This document shows positions 1-10,300 of a stretch of 64,000 bases of DNA, one piece after another. Within the stretch, counting starts at the first letter, position 1, and every line of letters starts with the position of its first letter. The notes beneath the pieces were generated by a model. The model saw only the letters and a list, made by a program, of their open reading frames with translations, had not been told where the DNA came from and ran no database searches. The position numbers were made by a program, and so were the translations under genes. This DNA comes from Tipula vernalis (Eukaryota > Arthropoda > Insecta > Diptera > Tipulidae): the NCBI GenBank assembly GCA_958295665.1, contig OY282559.1:269960347-270024346 (forward strand), written 5' to 3'.

Positions 1-125
1 AAATAAGCGATTGGCGCTAATGATACTTTTTTGTTAATTTTTTGCTTGAGCTATTTTAAGTTTAGGTAATAAATTTTGTCCGCTAACTATCGGTAATTCT
101 GTCCCATATTTCAAAATTATATCCG

Positions 126-1420
126 ATGTTGAGAGTGCGATTTTTGATTTGAGTGATGTAGAAAAAATTGACATTCGAAACCGTTTTGTTAATATTTTAA
201 CCAATCATAAAAATGGGTTTAACTCGAAAAAGTTATAACTGGATAAGGAAATATCACTGTTTTGACCTTAAGAAATGAATATTTGGATAATAATACTACT
301 TAAATCCAAATTACATCCCAATCCGGACCAAAATAAATTTAATGGCAAGAATTTTTTACGAATCCGAAAATATGGATTTAAATTTAAAGAAAAAGCTAAT
401 CAATTATATCTCAGTTATTCCTAAACTTTATGGATTACCAAAAGTACACAAACTGAATATTCCATATGGACCAATTATAAGATCGGTAGTTTATCAGGAT
501 TTCTTGGAAATATTTTGAAACATAGTATAGGAAAAACAGTTCGTTTATAATTATTTCAGAAGATTTCAATATCCCTCAACATTTCCTCTTATTGTCGTTA
601 GATGTGTCATAATTATTTACTAATGTGGATTGTAAACGAATTACAAAGATCATAAGCAACAACTGGAGGAGTATAAAACAAAATTCTAAAACAAAATTGA
701 CATAAGTTAATTTTTTAACAGCTTTAGATATCGTGTTAAATAATTCGGAATTTTCTTTCAATAAAAAAATTTATAAAGAAGTTTTTGGCTCACCAATGGA
801 TCCTCCTATTAGTCTCTTAATAGCAAATCTATTGATGGAAAATTTGGTAAATTTGGCGTTGAATTTATTAGATTTTTAACCGCTATGTTATTATCATTAT
901 GTAGATGACATTATAACGGCTATCCCGAATGAGATTTTATTTAGATTAGTTTCATAAAGGAAAAGTACGTGGTCTGGAAGGTATTTAAATTTTCACTCTT
1001 GGCTCCCGTTTTCTTACCCAAAAAACTTTAAAACTTTCCGATACAAAGTTCCAGTATAAAAATTTGGTTTTATTAAAAACACTTTGGCTAAAAATTATTA
1101 TCCCGATAAAGTAGTAAATATTACTATTTGGAAGCTAATAAATTTTCATAGAAATTCTGAATGTAGAGTCAAAAACGCAATATTATTAGAAGACCAGCAT
1201 CTAATTTGAATGTAACTCTTTTTGATGTTATTTATCAAATTCAATGCGAGTGTGACGTAACATAGACTAGGGAAAGAAACCAATTTATTGAAAAACGTTT
1301 TTATCAACATAAAAGTACGGTTCTTCGGAATTCAAACCAAAATAAATAAATTCCAAATACCAAAATTACATTTTGCTGCCAAAATTCGGGAATAATCTAT
1401 ATTCCATAAAAGGGTAACTC
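126..1420 (+). pseudogene. Penelope-like element, decayed reverse transcriptase plus GIY-YIG endonuclease
   Basis: Three-frame reading gives scattered but ordered matches to the Penelope-like retroelement protein. Around 420-480 the fragment YGLPKVHK is the family signature of the RT fingers. Near 590-650 a LLSLDVS..FTNV segment corresponds to the palm motif with the first catalytic Asp. Near 790-920 GSPMDPPIS.LIANLLME is followed by YHYVDDI, the YxDD catalytic box. At about 1225-1325 YQIQCECD ... RFYQHKS resembles the C-terminal GIY-YIG nuclease that cuts the target DNA. Stops and frameshifts occur every few dozen codons, so no protein is made. The order RT then GIY-YIG is characteristic of Penelope elements and separates them from LINEs. 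No terminal repeats were found. Confidence 0.75.
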
Positions 1421-1606
1421 TATTTATTTTGCGAAGTGTTAAATATTTCATTAAAGCATATGTTTGCGTAATTTCGATTCATAAATCGCTATTTGTTACG
1501 TCTTCTACGTGTTATATTCAATTTGAACAGATTTGGTATTGTTGCTACACCATTATCTCAAATCACAATTACCCATATTAATTTAAAAAATGTCTGAATA
1601 ACAAGC
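1421..1606. other. Spacer between Penelope remnant and old BEL remnant
   Basis: AT-rich sequence with no recognisable coding or repeat structure; probably the 3' tail of the Penelope element and the 5' leader of the old BEL copy. Confidence 0.4.
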
Positions 1607-2949
1607 TCTAATTAAAAAAACGCGGTATTATAAAAGCTACTTTGACCAATATAAAAAAGTTTACCGATAAATTTGGTGGGATTCTGCTCAGGCTGTGAAT
1701 GTGGAACATTTAGAAACCAGGATTGACGAATTAAATTCGGCATGGAAGGAATTCCCCAATGTTAAATATCAAATTTTGCTTCTTGATGATCAAGCACCAT
1801 ATTAAGGCATTGCTAAAGCGTCTACTAAATACTCGCGCTCATAGCATTGGTGTCGCTCCAGATAACTTCGCGTCAGAACTTCGTTTACCACGTTTTTTGA
1901 TAGAGCAGTTTAGTGGAGACTGTGCCAAATGGTAGTCCTTCTAAGACCAATTTAAAACTTCTGTACACTCAAAAGAAAATGTATCAAATATTTATAAGTT
2001 TCAATACCTAAATAGCTTACTGAAGAACGGAGCAGCTTCTTTAATTAGGCACATGTCATTGACAGATGGAAACTACACACTAGCTTGGGAAAAATTAAAG
2101 AAACGGTATAGCAAAAAGAAATATTCAATGAGGGGACTAATTGAATTGTTTCTGAATCAACCTATTGTGAGTGCCAACGGTTTCAAACAATTGTGAGCAA
2201 TCTATAATACGTCCGATGAAGTATTAAGAGGTCTTAAGGCTCTTGGACCAGATTGGCAATCGCGCGACCTATGGTTAATCCATATTTTAATAAAGAAACT
2301 CGATATGGTGACACAACAAGCTTGGGAAAAACATTCAAGCGACAATGAGGTTCCTACAATAACCTGTTTATTGGATTTTTGGACGAAACGCTGTGACGCA
2401 TTAGAAGCAGGTACGTTGTTAAGGCGTCCACCTTCAACTCGACAAAACACACATACTATAGTCCATGCAACTACAACAAATTTCGTATTCAAATAATCAT
2501 CCGATTTTCAAGTGTTTCAGGCTGGAAAAACTAAATTCATCAGAAAAAACGAAATTCACCGAAACTAACAATTTATGCCAGAACTCGTGGAAATATATAG
2601 TACATCATACCTTACTTCAGCCAAGCAATAGCCAGAGCAACAGTCAACCACCTTTCCAATCAAAATCAGACATCATTCAACTGTTTCACAACCTGTGTTG
2701 AATCTACAATCGACGAGAACAGTAATTTCGCTCCAAACAACAAAAACATCAAGTCATCAATCAACCATTCGACTGCAATCAACAAAGCAACATCACCAGG
2801 AACATCAACAACATTTTACGCGCCATCAACAACCCGAGATTTAAAGACTAGTTCAGCAATTTCTAATTCACAAAATTTGTTCAATTATCATTCTTCTACT
2901 ATCAACTCGAGTTCGCAAAACACGGCTTCAACTGGCAATACGATCAATA
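1607..2949 (+). pseudogene. Old BEL/Pao retrotransposon, gag remnant (left part)
   Basis: Reading across frames recovers the BEL/Pao Gag (DUF1759 type): an N-terminal IKKRG.IKATLTNIKKF segment near 1612, LPRFLIEQFSGD near 1888, then LLKNGAASLIRHMSLTDGNY..AWEKLKKRY near 2020-2110 and ALGPDWQSRDLWLIHILIKKLD near 2240-2305. Each has a clear counterpart in the intact BEL Gag at 4520-5050. The stretch 2700-2949 is a Ser/Thr/Asn-rich linker. Several stops interrupt it. The sequence breaks at the young BEL insertion and resumes at 11629 with the protease, so these are two halves of one older element. No LTR of this copy is visible upstream. Confidence 0.8.
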
Positions 2950-2953
2950 CATT

Positions 2954-3375
2954 TGTTGAATCACGGATCAACAGGTTTTAAAATTATGTTATCTCAAAAT
3001 GCTCAATATGCATTTTGTATTAAACTTATCTTTTTATATTTAAAATTATATTAATGTGTACATGTTTCATGTTACCTCAAAATGCTCAATATGCATTTTG
3101 TATATAAATTATATATTTTTTGCACTTTTTGATAATGTGAGAAAATTAGTATATGTTATGTATATATTCTGTACATACCTAACATATAGAATGTAGAATG
3201 TAGTGTAGAATGTATCACATTTTGTATAAATAGCACGGAATATGGTAAAATAAAGCAGAATTAAAACGAACGTTAAACTAGTTTAATTAAAAGTTCTCTC
3301 GAGTATTCGCTTGGCCCTTTCCTGGTAACCAGGCTAATACTCCCACAAATTCAAAGCAGAGGCTTGAGTTTTTCA
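2954..3375 (+). repeat. 5' LTR of the young BEL element
   Basis: Direct copy of 11203-11624. It contains a TATA-like box TATAAATA at 3225-3232 and a polyadenylation signal AATAAA at 3249-3254, so the U3/R boundary should lie just after 3232 and R is very short. An internal near-repeat of the phrase CTCAAAATGCTCAATATGCATTTTGTAT occurs twice in U3 (from about 2992 and 3076), a candidate transcription-factor or enhancer repeat. Confidence 0.95.
3225..3232 (+). promoter_or_regulatory. TATA box in BEL LTR
   Basis: TATAAATA about 20 bases upstream of the AATAAA signal. It is duplicated at 11474-11481 in the 3' LTR. It probably drives the genomic transcript. Confidence 0.6.
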
Positions 3376-3393
3376 TGGTCCTTCGAGCCGAAT
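3376..3393 (+). other. Primer-binding site, tRNA-Tyr type
   Basis: TGGTCCTTCGAGCCGAAT starts directly after the 5' LTR. It is complementary to the CCA-tailed 3' end of insect tRNA-Tyr as I know it, with one mismatch at the 16th base. It would prime minus-strand DNA synthesis. Confidence 0.7.
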
Positions 3394-3689
3394 GCGCTAC
3401 AAAGAGCGTATTCCGCAATCAGCAAGTCCGAAGCCAGTCAACAACAATCGGATATTCAGTGCCATCTTTACCACAAGAGGAGCCAAATTCCGAGGCTAGT
3501 AAAACAACAAGTCGGACAAGCAGGTATTGACGTCGTTCGAGACGAACCATCTGCAAATCAACAAGCGCTACACAGAGCGCATTTCCCGAGCCGATAACAA
3601 CAATCGGGAAAGACTGCGGTTGACGTCGTTCCAGACGTAACGGCAGCAAAAATTTGATACGCCACAACCAGCGTAAATTAATTAACAAC
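3376..3689 (+). other. BEL 5' leader
   Basis: Non-coding leader between LTR and gag. Near-repeated segments around 3392-3460 and 3560-3620 (CGCTACAAAGAGCG.ATTCCG... and CGCTACACAGAGCGCATTTCCCGAGCC) look like a diverged internal duplication that may act in packaging or dimerisation. Confidence 0.5.
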
Positions 3690-6600
3690 ATGGAGAGCAA
3701 ACTACGGCTGCAGGCAGAAATTGCCGAAGAAATAACAACGTTGCAGAGAAATTATGGCAAAAATAGCTTATCCCGCAAAACTAAGTCGTACTTGGAATCG
3801 CGGATAGCAAAGGTAAAGGCTTTATACGTGAAGTATTTAGCAGGCGACGAAGAAATTCGTGCTGCAGAGTCACCGCTAGATTCAAGTCATCCATACCTCA
3901 AAAAGAGGAAAGAAGTTTCGGAGAATTACGAGATTCTGATAGCTGACATGCGCCAACGGTTAAACGCCGGACCTCCATTAACACCAACAATATCGACGGC
4001 GGATATTTCACAACTTCAGCAATTCGATATCAGCGGATATGACGAGTTTGTGGTTACGCCACCCGATATCCCGGGTTTCGGTGCAAAAACCTATGCTCCG
4101 TCAAACAACAACGAGGGGGCAGAGCCGAAGCAAAGTGAAAGCGATGAACCCCAACAACATTCATCGCTACATGGCAACGAGCGAGACGCATCTGATGGAC
4201 ATGGCATCAGGCAGTTGCTAAAAAAACAGGACGTGCTAATGCGTCAATTGTACAAAAAAATCGGGTCAATTGATTACGCCTTAGAAACGGGAGAAGTTAC
4301 AAAGGAATATGTGCAACTAAAGGTTCATCAGTTGCAAAAGGGAGTAGACCAAATTGATGAGCTGCACACTACTATCATGGTGGAGTCAGAGGAAGAACAT
4401 CGGACAGATAATTATTTCATAAACAACTACCATGACACCTTGCAGGATAAAGTGGAAACAACAATTATTCGACTGCAGCAAGCTCAGATTGAGGCAAAAG
4501 AAGTTTCAACAGGTTGTACCAAGCTCCCAAAAGTGGAAATTCCCACTTTTTCCGGAGATTATGAGCAGTGGAGTTCATTCAACGACATTTTTACCGAAGT
4601 TATTCATAGGAATAAGAAAATTTCCGATACGGTGAAAATGACGTACCTAAAATCTCACGTTCAGAAGAGTGCGGCCCAGCTGATCCGTCACCTATCAACA
4701 ACGGGTGAGAATTACAGAGCGGCCTGGGACTTGCTTCAGGCAAGATTTGAAAATCCAAGATTATTGGCGAGCAAGTATTTCAACACATTGTTGTCATTAC
4801 CAACCATACAAGTAGCCACTGCCGGGGCAATTCGTAACCATCACGATACTGCAAAGGAGATGTTACACAATATAGAACGATTACAAATGTCCATCCCATT
4901 TGAGTCATTTGTGGCATTTATATTGCTAAAGAAGTTAGATCCCGATACCGCTAGGCTGTATGAAACAACATTAGCCAAACCTCGAGAAGTTCCAAACATA
5001 AAAGAATACTTCAATTTTATGGAGAGAAGATTCCAGTCTTTGGAAACCATGGGGAGCGCCAAACCAACAACGGTAAGAGCACCTCCACTGACCATGCCAC
5101 CATTAAATAGAGTGGTTGCAGCGACGTCCATCAACAAATGTCTAGTCAAACCTTGCAGAGAAAATCACAGGCTGGATCAATGCAGCCAATTCAGGGAAAT
5201 GTCGACACTGGATAGAGCAAGGTTGATAAATGTGTCCGGCCGCTGTGTTCGTTGCCTCTCCCAAGCTCATAAGAGAGGTGATTGTAGAGCGGCAGTATGT
5301 ATTGTCTGCAAGGGGCAACATCACACCCTTCTGCATTGCAACAACGCCGCTACAACGAGCATGAGCACAGCTAAGACTTTCCTGGTCAACCAACAAGGAC
5401 CTGTGCTATTACCAACTGCACTAATTAAAGCAACAACTAGCAATGGGCAGATCATCTTGTTAAGGGCCTTGATAGATTCTGGATCTCAAGCCACTTTAAT
5501 ATCATCAAAGGCTGCCAACCTATTGAATATTAGAAGACAAAAAACCCACGTCAACATTTCGGGTATAGGCGGAAATAATGCTGGCATATGTCGGCAGACT
5601 ATCAACGTCGAGATAGCACCAAGATTCTTTGGAGGTTTTCGTTTGAATATCGATGCCTTAATATTTGATAAACTGGCGCAACAGCTTCCTGAGACCAACA
5701 TCAATGTCGACAAATGGAAGCATCTCCACAACATACAGTTAGCGGATCCACAATACAATATGTCACAACCCATTGACCTGGTAATTGGTGCGGACTATTA
5801 CCCATTATTGGTAACCAACGATATCCTGAAGGGAGAACGCCATGAACCCATGGCTCAACGTACGGAATTTGGGTGGACCATTATTGGCAACTTAGGAGCC
5901 CTTGCAGACCAAACAATAACAAGCATGGTGACTACCAAGACGATTGAGGAACAACTAAAATTATTCATCGAAAACGACAATATTCCAGTGGAAAGGAGCC
6001 GCACTGAGGAAGAAATCAAGATTGAGTCACATTTTGAGTCAACTGTAGAGCACTGCCCCGATGGAAGATACATGGTGAGGATTCCATTTAAGACAAATAA
6101 TATCAACTTGGGGGAGTCAAGACGAACAGCGGTAGCCAGATTATTACAGCTCGAAAGAAAGTTCGACAAGGATGCATCTTTCAAGCAGAATTATCATCAG
6201 TTCATGCAGGAATACATTGACCTAAAACATATGAAGATAATCAACACAGAGTCTGAACGCTTGAAAGCGAGTGAAAGCTATTATATACCACATCATGGCA
6301 TTATAAAGCAAGATAGTACAACTACCAAACTCCGGGTCGTTTTCGACGCTTCTGCAAAAACAACTACGGGAGTGTCACTAAATGATTTAATGATGACTGG
6401 CCCAAAATTGCAAGAGGACTTATTTGACATTCTCCTCCGGTGGCGTAGACACAAATTCGTCATAACCGCTGATATCGAAAAAATGTACAGACAAATTTGG
6501 ATTCATAAACGGGATCGAGATTTTCAGCGCATATTATGGCGAAATGATCCAACAAAACCTATGGCCACCTACAGACTAAACACTGTTACATATGGCACTA

Positions 6601-7370
6601 CCGCTGCCAGCTTCTTAGCCGTAAGAGCGTTATTAAAACTAGCAGAAGATAATAGCAGTATCTATCCAACCGCTGCTAAAATTCTATCATCAGATTTGTA
6701 CGTAGATGATCTTTTAACTGGAGGTAACAGCAAGGCGGAAATAATCTTGGCCGTGAATCAGCTAAGGACTCTCACGGAGCTAGGCGGAATGACTCTAAGG
6801 AAATGGGCTTCGAATTCTGCGGAGGTTCTGGATCATATTCCCAGTGAATTGCATCGTACAGGCAACCTATCAATCAAGCTAAATGATTCCGTCAAAACCT
6901 TAGGGATAATATATCATCCCCTTGTGGACGTTTTTAAGTTCGATGTATCCGAATTGCATCTATCCGATTGCAATCCAACAAAGCGTTCATTGTTATCAGA
7001 TTCCTCAAAATTATTCGACCCCATAGGATGGCTATCACCAATAACCATCACGGCCAAACTGATGATGCAAGAAGCTTGGAGAATTGGAATAGATTGGGAT
7101 GAATCATTACCAGCAACATTAAACACTAGCTGGGTTAAGTACAAAGAGGAGATGTCAATAATGACGGAGATTGCAATTCCTCGATGGATTGGTATAACGA
7201 GGGAGTCATCAGTTGAGCTTCACGGATTTGCATATGCATTCAGAGATGGCATACGCTGCCGTGGTATATTGCCGAAACATCGACAGTATGGGCAACATTA
7301 CCACAAACTTATTAATGTCAAAAACACGAGTGGCCCCTATCAAAACAAAGCTGTCAATTCCACGTCTTGA
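3690..7370 (+). CDS. BEL gag-protease-RT-(RNase H start) polyprotein
   Basis: The start is the ATG at 3690 in context ACAACATGG; the frame is open slightly upstream but without an ATG. Order from that Met: N-terminal Gag with charged helices (1-270); DUF1759 core beginning LPKVEIPTFSGD (about 279); a Cys/His-rich nucleocapsid region (about 485-555); a retroviral-type aspartic protease with IDSGSQ (about 595); reverse transcriptase with KLRVVFDAS (about 880) and the catalytic LYVDDL (about 1004); then the start of RNase H. After HGFAYA near 7235 the frame leaves the family pattern and runs to a stop at 7370, while the RNase H continues in the frame of the next entry. BEL elements normally carry one continuous ORF, so this is a frameshift mutation or an assembly error. 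Acts in the cytoplasmic virus-like particle. Confidence 0.92.
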   Translation: MESKLRLQAEIAEEITTLQRNYGKNSLSRKTKSYLESRIAKVKALYVKYLAGDEEIRAAESPLDSSHPYLKKRKEVSENYEILIADMRQRLNAGPPLTPTISTADISQLQQFDISGYDEFVVTPPDIPGFGAKTYAPSNNNEGAEPKQSESDEPQQHSSLHGNERDASDGHGIRQLLKKQDVLMRQLYKKIGSIDYALETGEVTKEYVQLKVHQLQKGVDQIDELHTTIMVESEEEHRTDNYFINNYHDTLQDKVETTIIRLQQAQIEAKEVSTGCTKLPKVEIPTFSGDYEQWSSFNDIFTEVIHRNKKISDTVKMTYLKSHVQKSAAQLIRHLSTTGENYRAAWDLLQARFENPRLLASKYFNTLLSLPTIQVATAGAIRNHHDTAKEMLHNIERLQMSIPFESFVAFILLKKLDPDTARLYETTLAKPREVPNIKEYFNFMERRFQSLETMGSAKPTTVRAPPLTMPPLNRVVAATSINKCLVKPCRENHRLDQCSQFREMSTLDRARLINVSGRCVRCLSQAHKRGDCRAAVCIVCKGQHHTLLHCNNAATTSMSTAKTFLVNQQGPVLLPTALIKATTSNGQIILLRALIDSGSQATLISSKAANLLNIRRQKTHVNISGIGGNNAGICRQTINVEIAPRFFGGFRLNIDALIFDKLAQQLPETNINVDKWKHLHNIQLADPQYNMSQPIDLVIGADYYPLLVTNDILKGERHEPMAQRTEFGWTIIGNLGALADQTITSMVTTKTIEEQLKLFIENDNIPVERSRTEEEIKIESHFESTVEHCPDGRYMVRIPFKTNNINLGESRRTAVARLLQLERKFDKDASFKQNYHQFMQEYIDLKHMKIINTESERLKASESYYIPHHGIIKQDSTTTKLRVVFDASAKTTTGVSLNDLMMTGPKLQEDLFDILLRWRRHKFVITADIEKMYRQIWIHKRDRDFQRILWRNDPTKPMATYRLNTVTYGTTAASFLAVRALLKLAEDNSSIYPTAAKILSSDLYVDDLLTGGNSKAEIILAVNQLRTLTELGGMTLRKWASNSAEVLDHIPSELHRTGNLSIKLNDSVKTLGIIYHPLVDVFKFDVSELHLSDCNPTKRSLLSDSSKLFDPIGWLSPITITAKLMMQEAWRIGIDWDESLPATLNTSWVKYKEEMSIMTEIAIPRWIGITRESSVELHGFAYAFRDGIRCRGILPKHRQYGQHYHKLINVKNTSGPYQNKAVNSTS

Positions 7371-10300
7371 GTTAAACGCAGCATTGCTATTGGCAAAACT
7401 GATGAATCATGTTCAGAGTGCTATGGGACTCAATAACGTCAAAACGTATGCCTGGTCCGATTCAACAATTACATTGTGTTGGATAAAGGGGGAACCAAAC
7501 CGGTTCCAAACATTTGTGGCAAATAGAATATCGGCTATAAATAGTATGTTACCAACAACAACATGGAATCATGTGAAGTCAAGTGACAACCCGGCGGACA
7601 TAGCATCACGTGGAACAACCCCACTGGCGCTGGCAAACAACCATTTCTGGTGGAAGGGACCTGACTTTCTTCAAAACGAGGTAATATCAGATACACCTAC
7701 ACCAGAAAACCTGGTGGTATTAGAACCAAATGACTTAGAGGAAAAGGTCGTGCAAGCATTCATCGCAGTAAAAGAAGCCAACCCGTTTGCAGCACTATTC
7801 AAGCGCCATTCCAACATCAACAAATTGAAACGGATCATCGCGTACTGTAAACGTTTCATTAATCGTAATAAACTTGCAAACCAATGGAATGAAGTGCCAT
7901 CAAATCAAGAACTCCAGGACGCGGAAACTACAATCCTCAGAATCATGCAAGAACAAGATTTTCATGATGAAGTTCTCTGCCTCAAGTTTGCAAGAAAAAT
8001 TAACAACAAAAGCAGGCTTGCGTCATTGAACCCAATGGCAGGCGATGACGGCCTGTTACGTGTAAATGGGCGTTTACGAAACGCAGATCTTCCAGCCACC
8101 AGCCGATATCCGATCATTTTGGACAGCCATAATATTATCACACTACGAATCATTGAAGAAACCCACCGTAACACGATGCACGGTGGTACTCAGTTGACTT
8201 TAGCACACTTAAGAAACAAATACTGGGTTATAGATGGTAAGCGTGCTGTCCGCAATGTAGTGCGAAAATGTCTAAAATGTTTCCGCTACAAACAACACAT
8301 ATCGGATCAACTAATGGGCATCTTACCAGCAGCTAGGGTTCAGCCAGGAAGAGCATTCGCAAAAACAGGAATCGACTATGCTGGTCCCATCCAATTAAGG
8401 ACAACTAGAGGAAGAGGTTACAAGTCATATAAAGGATACATAGCTCTATTCATATGCATGGTAACAAAAGCTATTCATATCGAGATAGTTAGCTGCTTAA
8501 CAACAGCAGCATTCATTGCCGCCTACAAACGATTCGTGTCCAGACGAGGCTTATGCACGGATATTTACTCCGATAACGGAACTTATTTCGTTGGAGCTGA
8601 TGCTGTATTAAAGAAGAATCATCACACCGCCATAAAATCACTACCAACCGACATCGCCGCTATGATAGCTGTTGATGGTACTAACTGGCATTTCATACCA
8701 CCTCATGCTCCTCACTTCGGAGGCATTTGGGAAGCAGGAATAAAATCAGTAAAATTCCATCTCAAGAGGGTTGTAGGAGAATCCACATTAACATTTGAAG
8801 AACTGTACACGGTAACCAGCCAAATCGAGGCATGTCTCAACTCCAGGCCATTAATAGCACTTTCAAATGATCCTTCTGATCTAACAGCACTAACACCAGG
8901 GCATTTTCTTATCGGTGATGCACTCAAGGCGCCACCATCTGCGAGCATCGAAGCCATTGGGTTAAATTCAAGATGGCTCATGATTGAACAAATGGTACAA
9001 CAATATTGGAAACGCTGGTCATCCGAGTATATTCACCAACTACAACAGCGGTATAAATGGAAAAATGTCCAACCCAATCTAAAAGTACACGATCTAGTAC
9101 TATTAAAAGATGATCAGCTACCTGCCACTCGATGGAAATTGGGACGTGTTCTTGAGGTTCATGCTGGCAGGGATGACCTAGTTAGAGTCGCAACAATTAA
9201 ATGCCAGGATGCGACATACAAAAGACCAATTGTCAAATTATGCAAACTTCCGATTGAGAAAGAACTTAGTGATGCAGCACCTGCACCATATATTGACAAC
9301 GGCTCCGCTAGCAGTAACAGCGCAGGTCCTAGACAAGAAAAAGTCAGCAACGCATTACCTAGCAGTAACAACGCTGCTCCCAGGCAACAACCTCAGCGAC
9401 GAGCAAAGCTAGGTAGAGCAAACCAAGTAGCTCTTGCAATTTTCTCTTTTTGCTGCCTTCTGGGGTTAGCACAAGCAGACATCCGGATTACTCCATTCAA
9501 CAAGTCCACCGGAATACATTTCGAGGAATTAGGCAAGCTCGAAATTGTGGCAATGAGATGGACATTAGTAGTTCATTACAACCTGAGCAGCTACTGGGAT
9601 GAAATTGAGAATTTTAAGCAAGCTCACACCGAGTTAACAACGGTGTGCGCGGAGCTTAATCTAAGTTGTAACATCATGCTCCAACAACTCCTATGGCAAT
9701 ACAATAATTTGATCGCAGGTAATGTGCTATTGTTTGAAAGCAATCAGGATCGGAGACGGGTAAAACGCGGTTTCGGAGATACCGTCGGCCTGGTACTAGG
9801 GGACATGTTCGGAGTTCTTAGTCAGCGTGAGGCTGAAATATACGAGGCTCAGTTTGAGGCAATTGGCAACAACGAGAATCATCTATTGGGTCTGATAAAA
9901 AATCAAACAAGCGTAATAGATAACACCGTAAAGTTAGTGAGACATAACTCCAACCTTACCATCACAGCGATAAACAACTTAATCAAGGAACAACATCGTC
10001 TGCGACAGGATATGATGCTGCTACAGGAATATAGAACATATGAAGATAGAGTGCGCTCAGTGTTTATAAACTTGCTTGAAATGACTTTAGTGCTTAAGAG
10101 CCTTGAGGATACACAGCAAGGCTTACTTGACGTGGTTCATCATGTTCATCAAGACATTCTGCACCCGTCCATACTTACACCAACTCAGCTAGAAGAAGAG
10201 CTGCAAGTGATCCGACAACACGTGCCAACAACCGTTACTCTTCCGGGCCACAATATTCATGACCTCCGTCATGTGTACCAAAGTATGACCGTACGCAGCC

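Noticed and set aside
2202..2492. 96-codon minus-strand frame
   Set aside because: Antisense to the old BEL gag, whose plus-strand reading matches the intact BEL Gag.
3419..3700. 93-codon minus-strand frame in the BEL leader
   Set aside because: Leader sequence of the BEL element; no family match and no conserved start.
7198..7370. Programmed frameshift in the BEL element
   Set aside because: BEL/Pao elements normally use one continuous ORF, the overlap lies within RNase H rather than at a gag/pol border, and no classical slippery heptamer plus stem was seen; mutation or sequence error is simpler.
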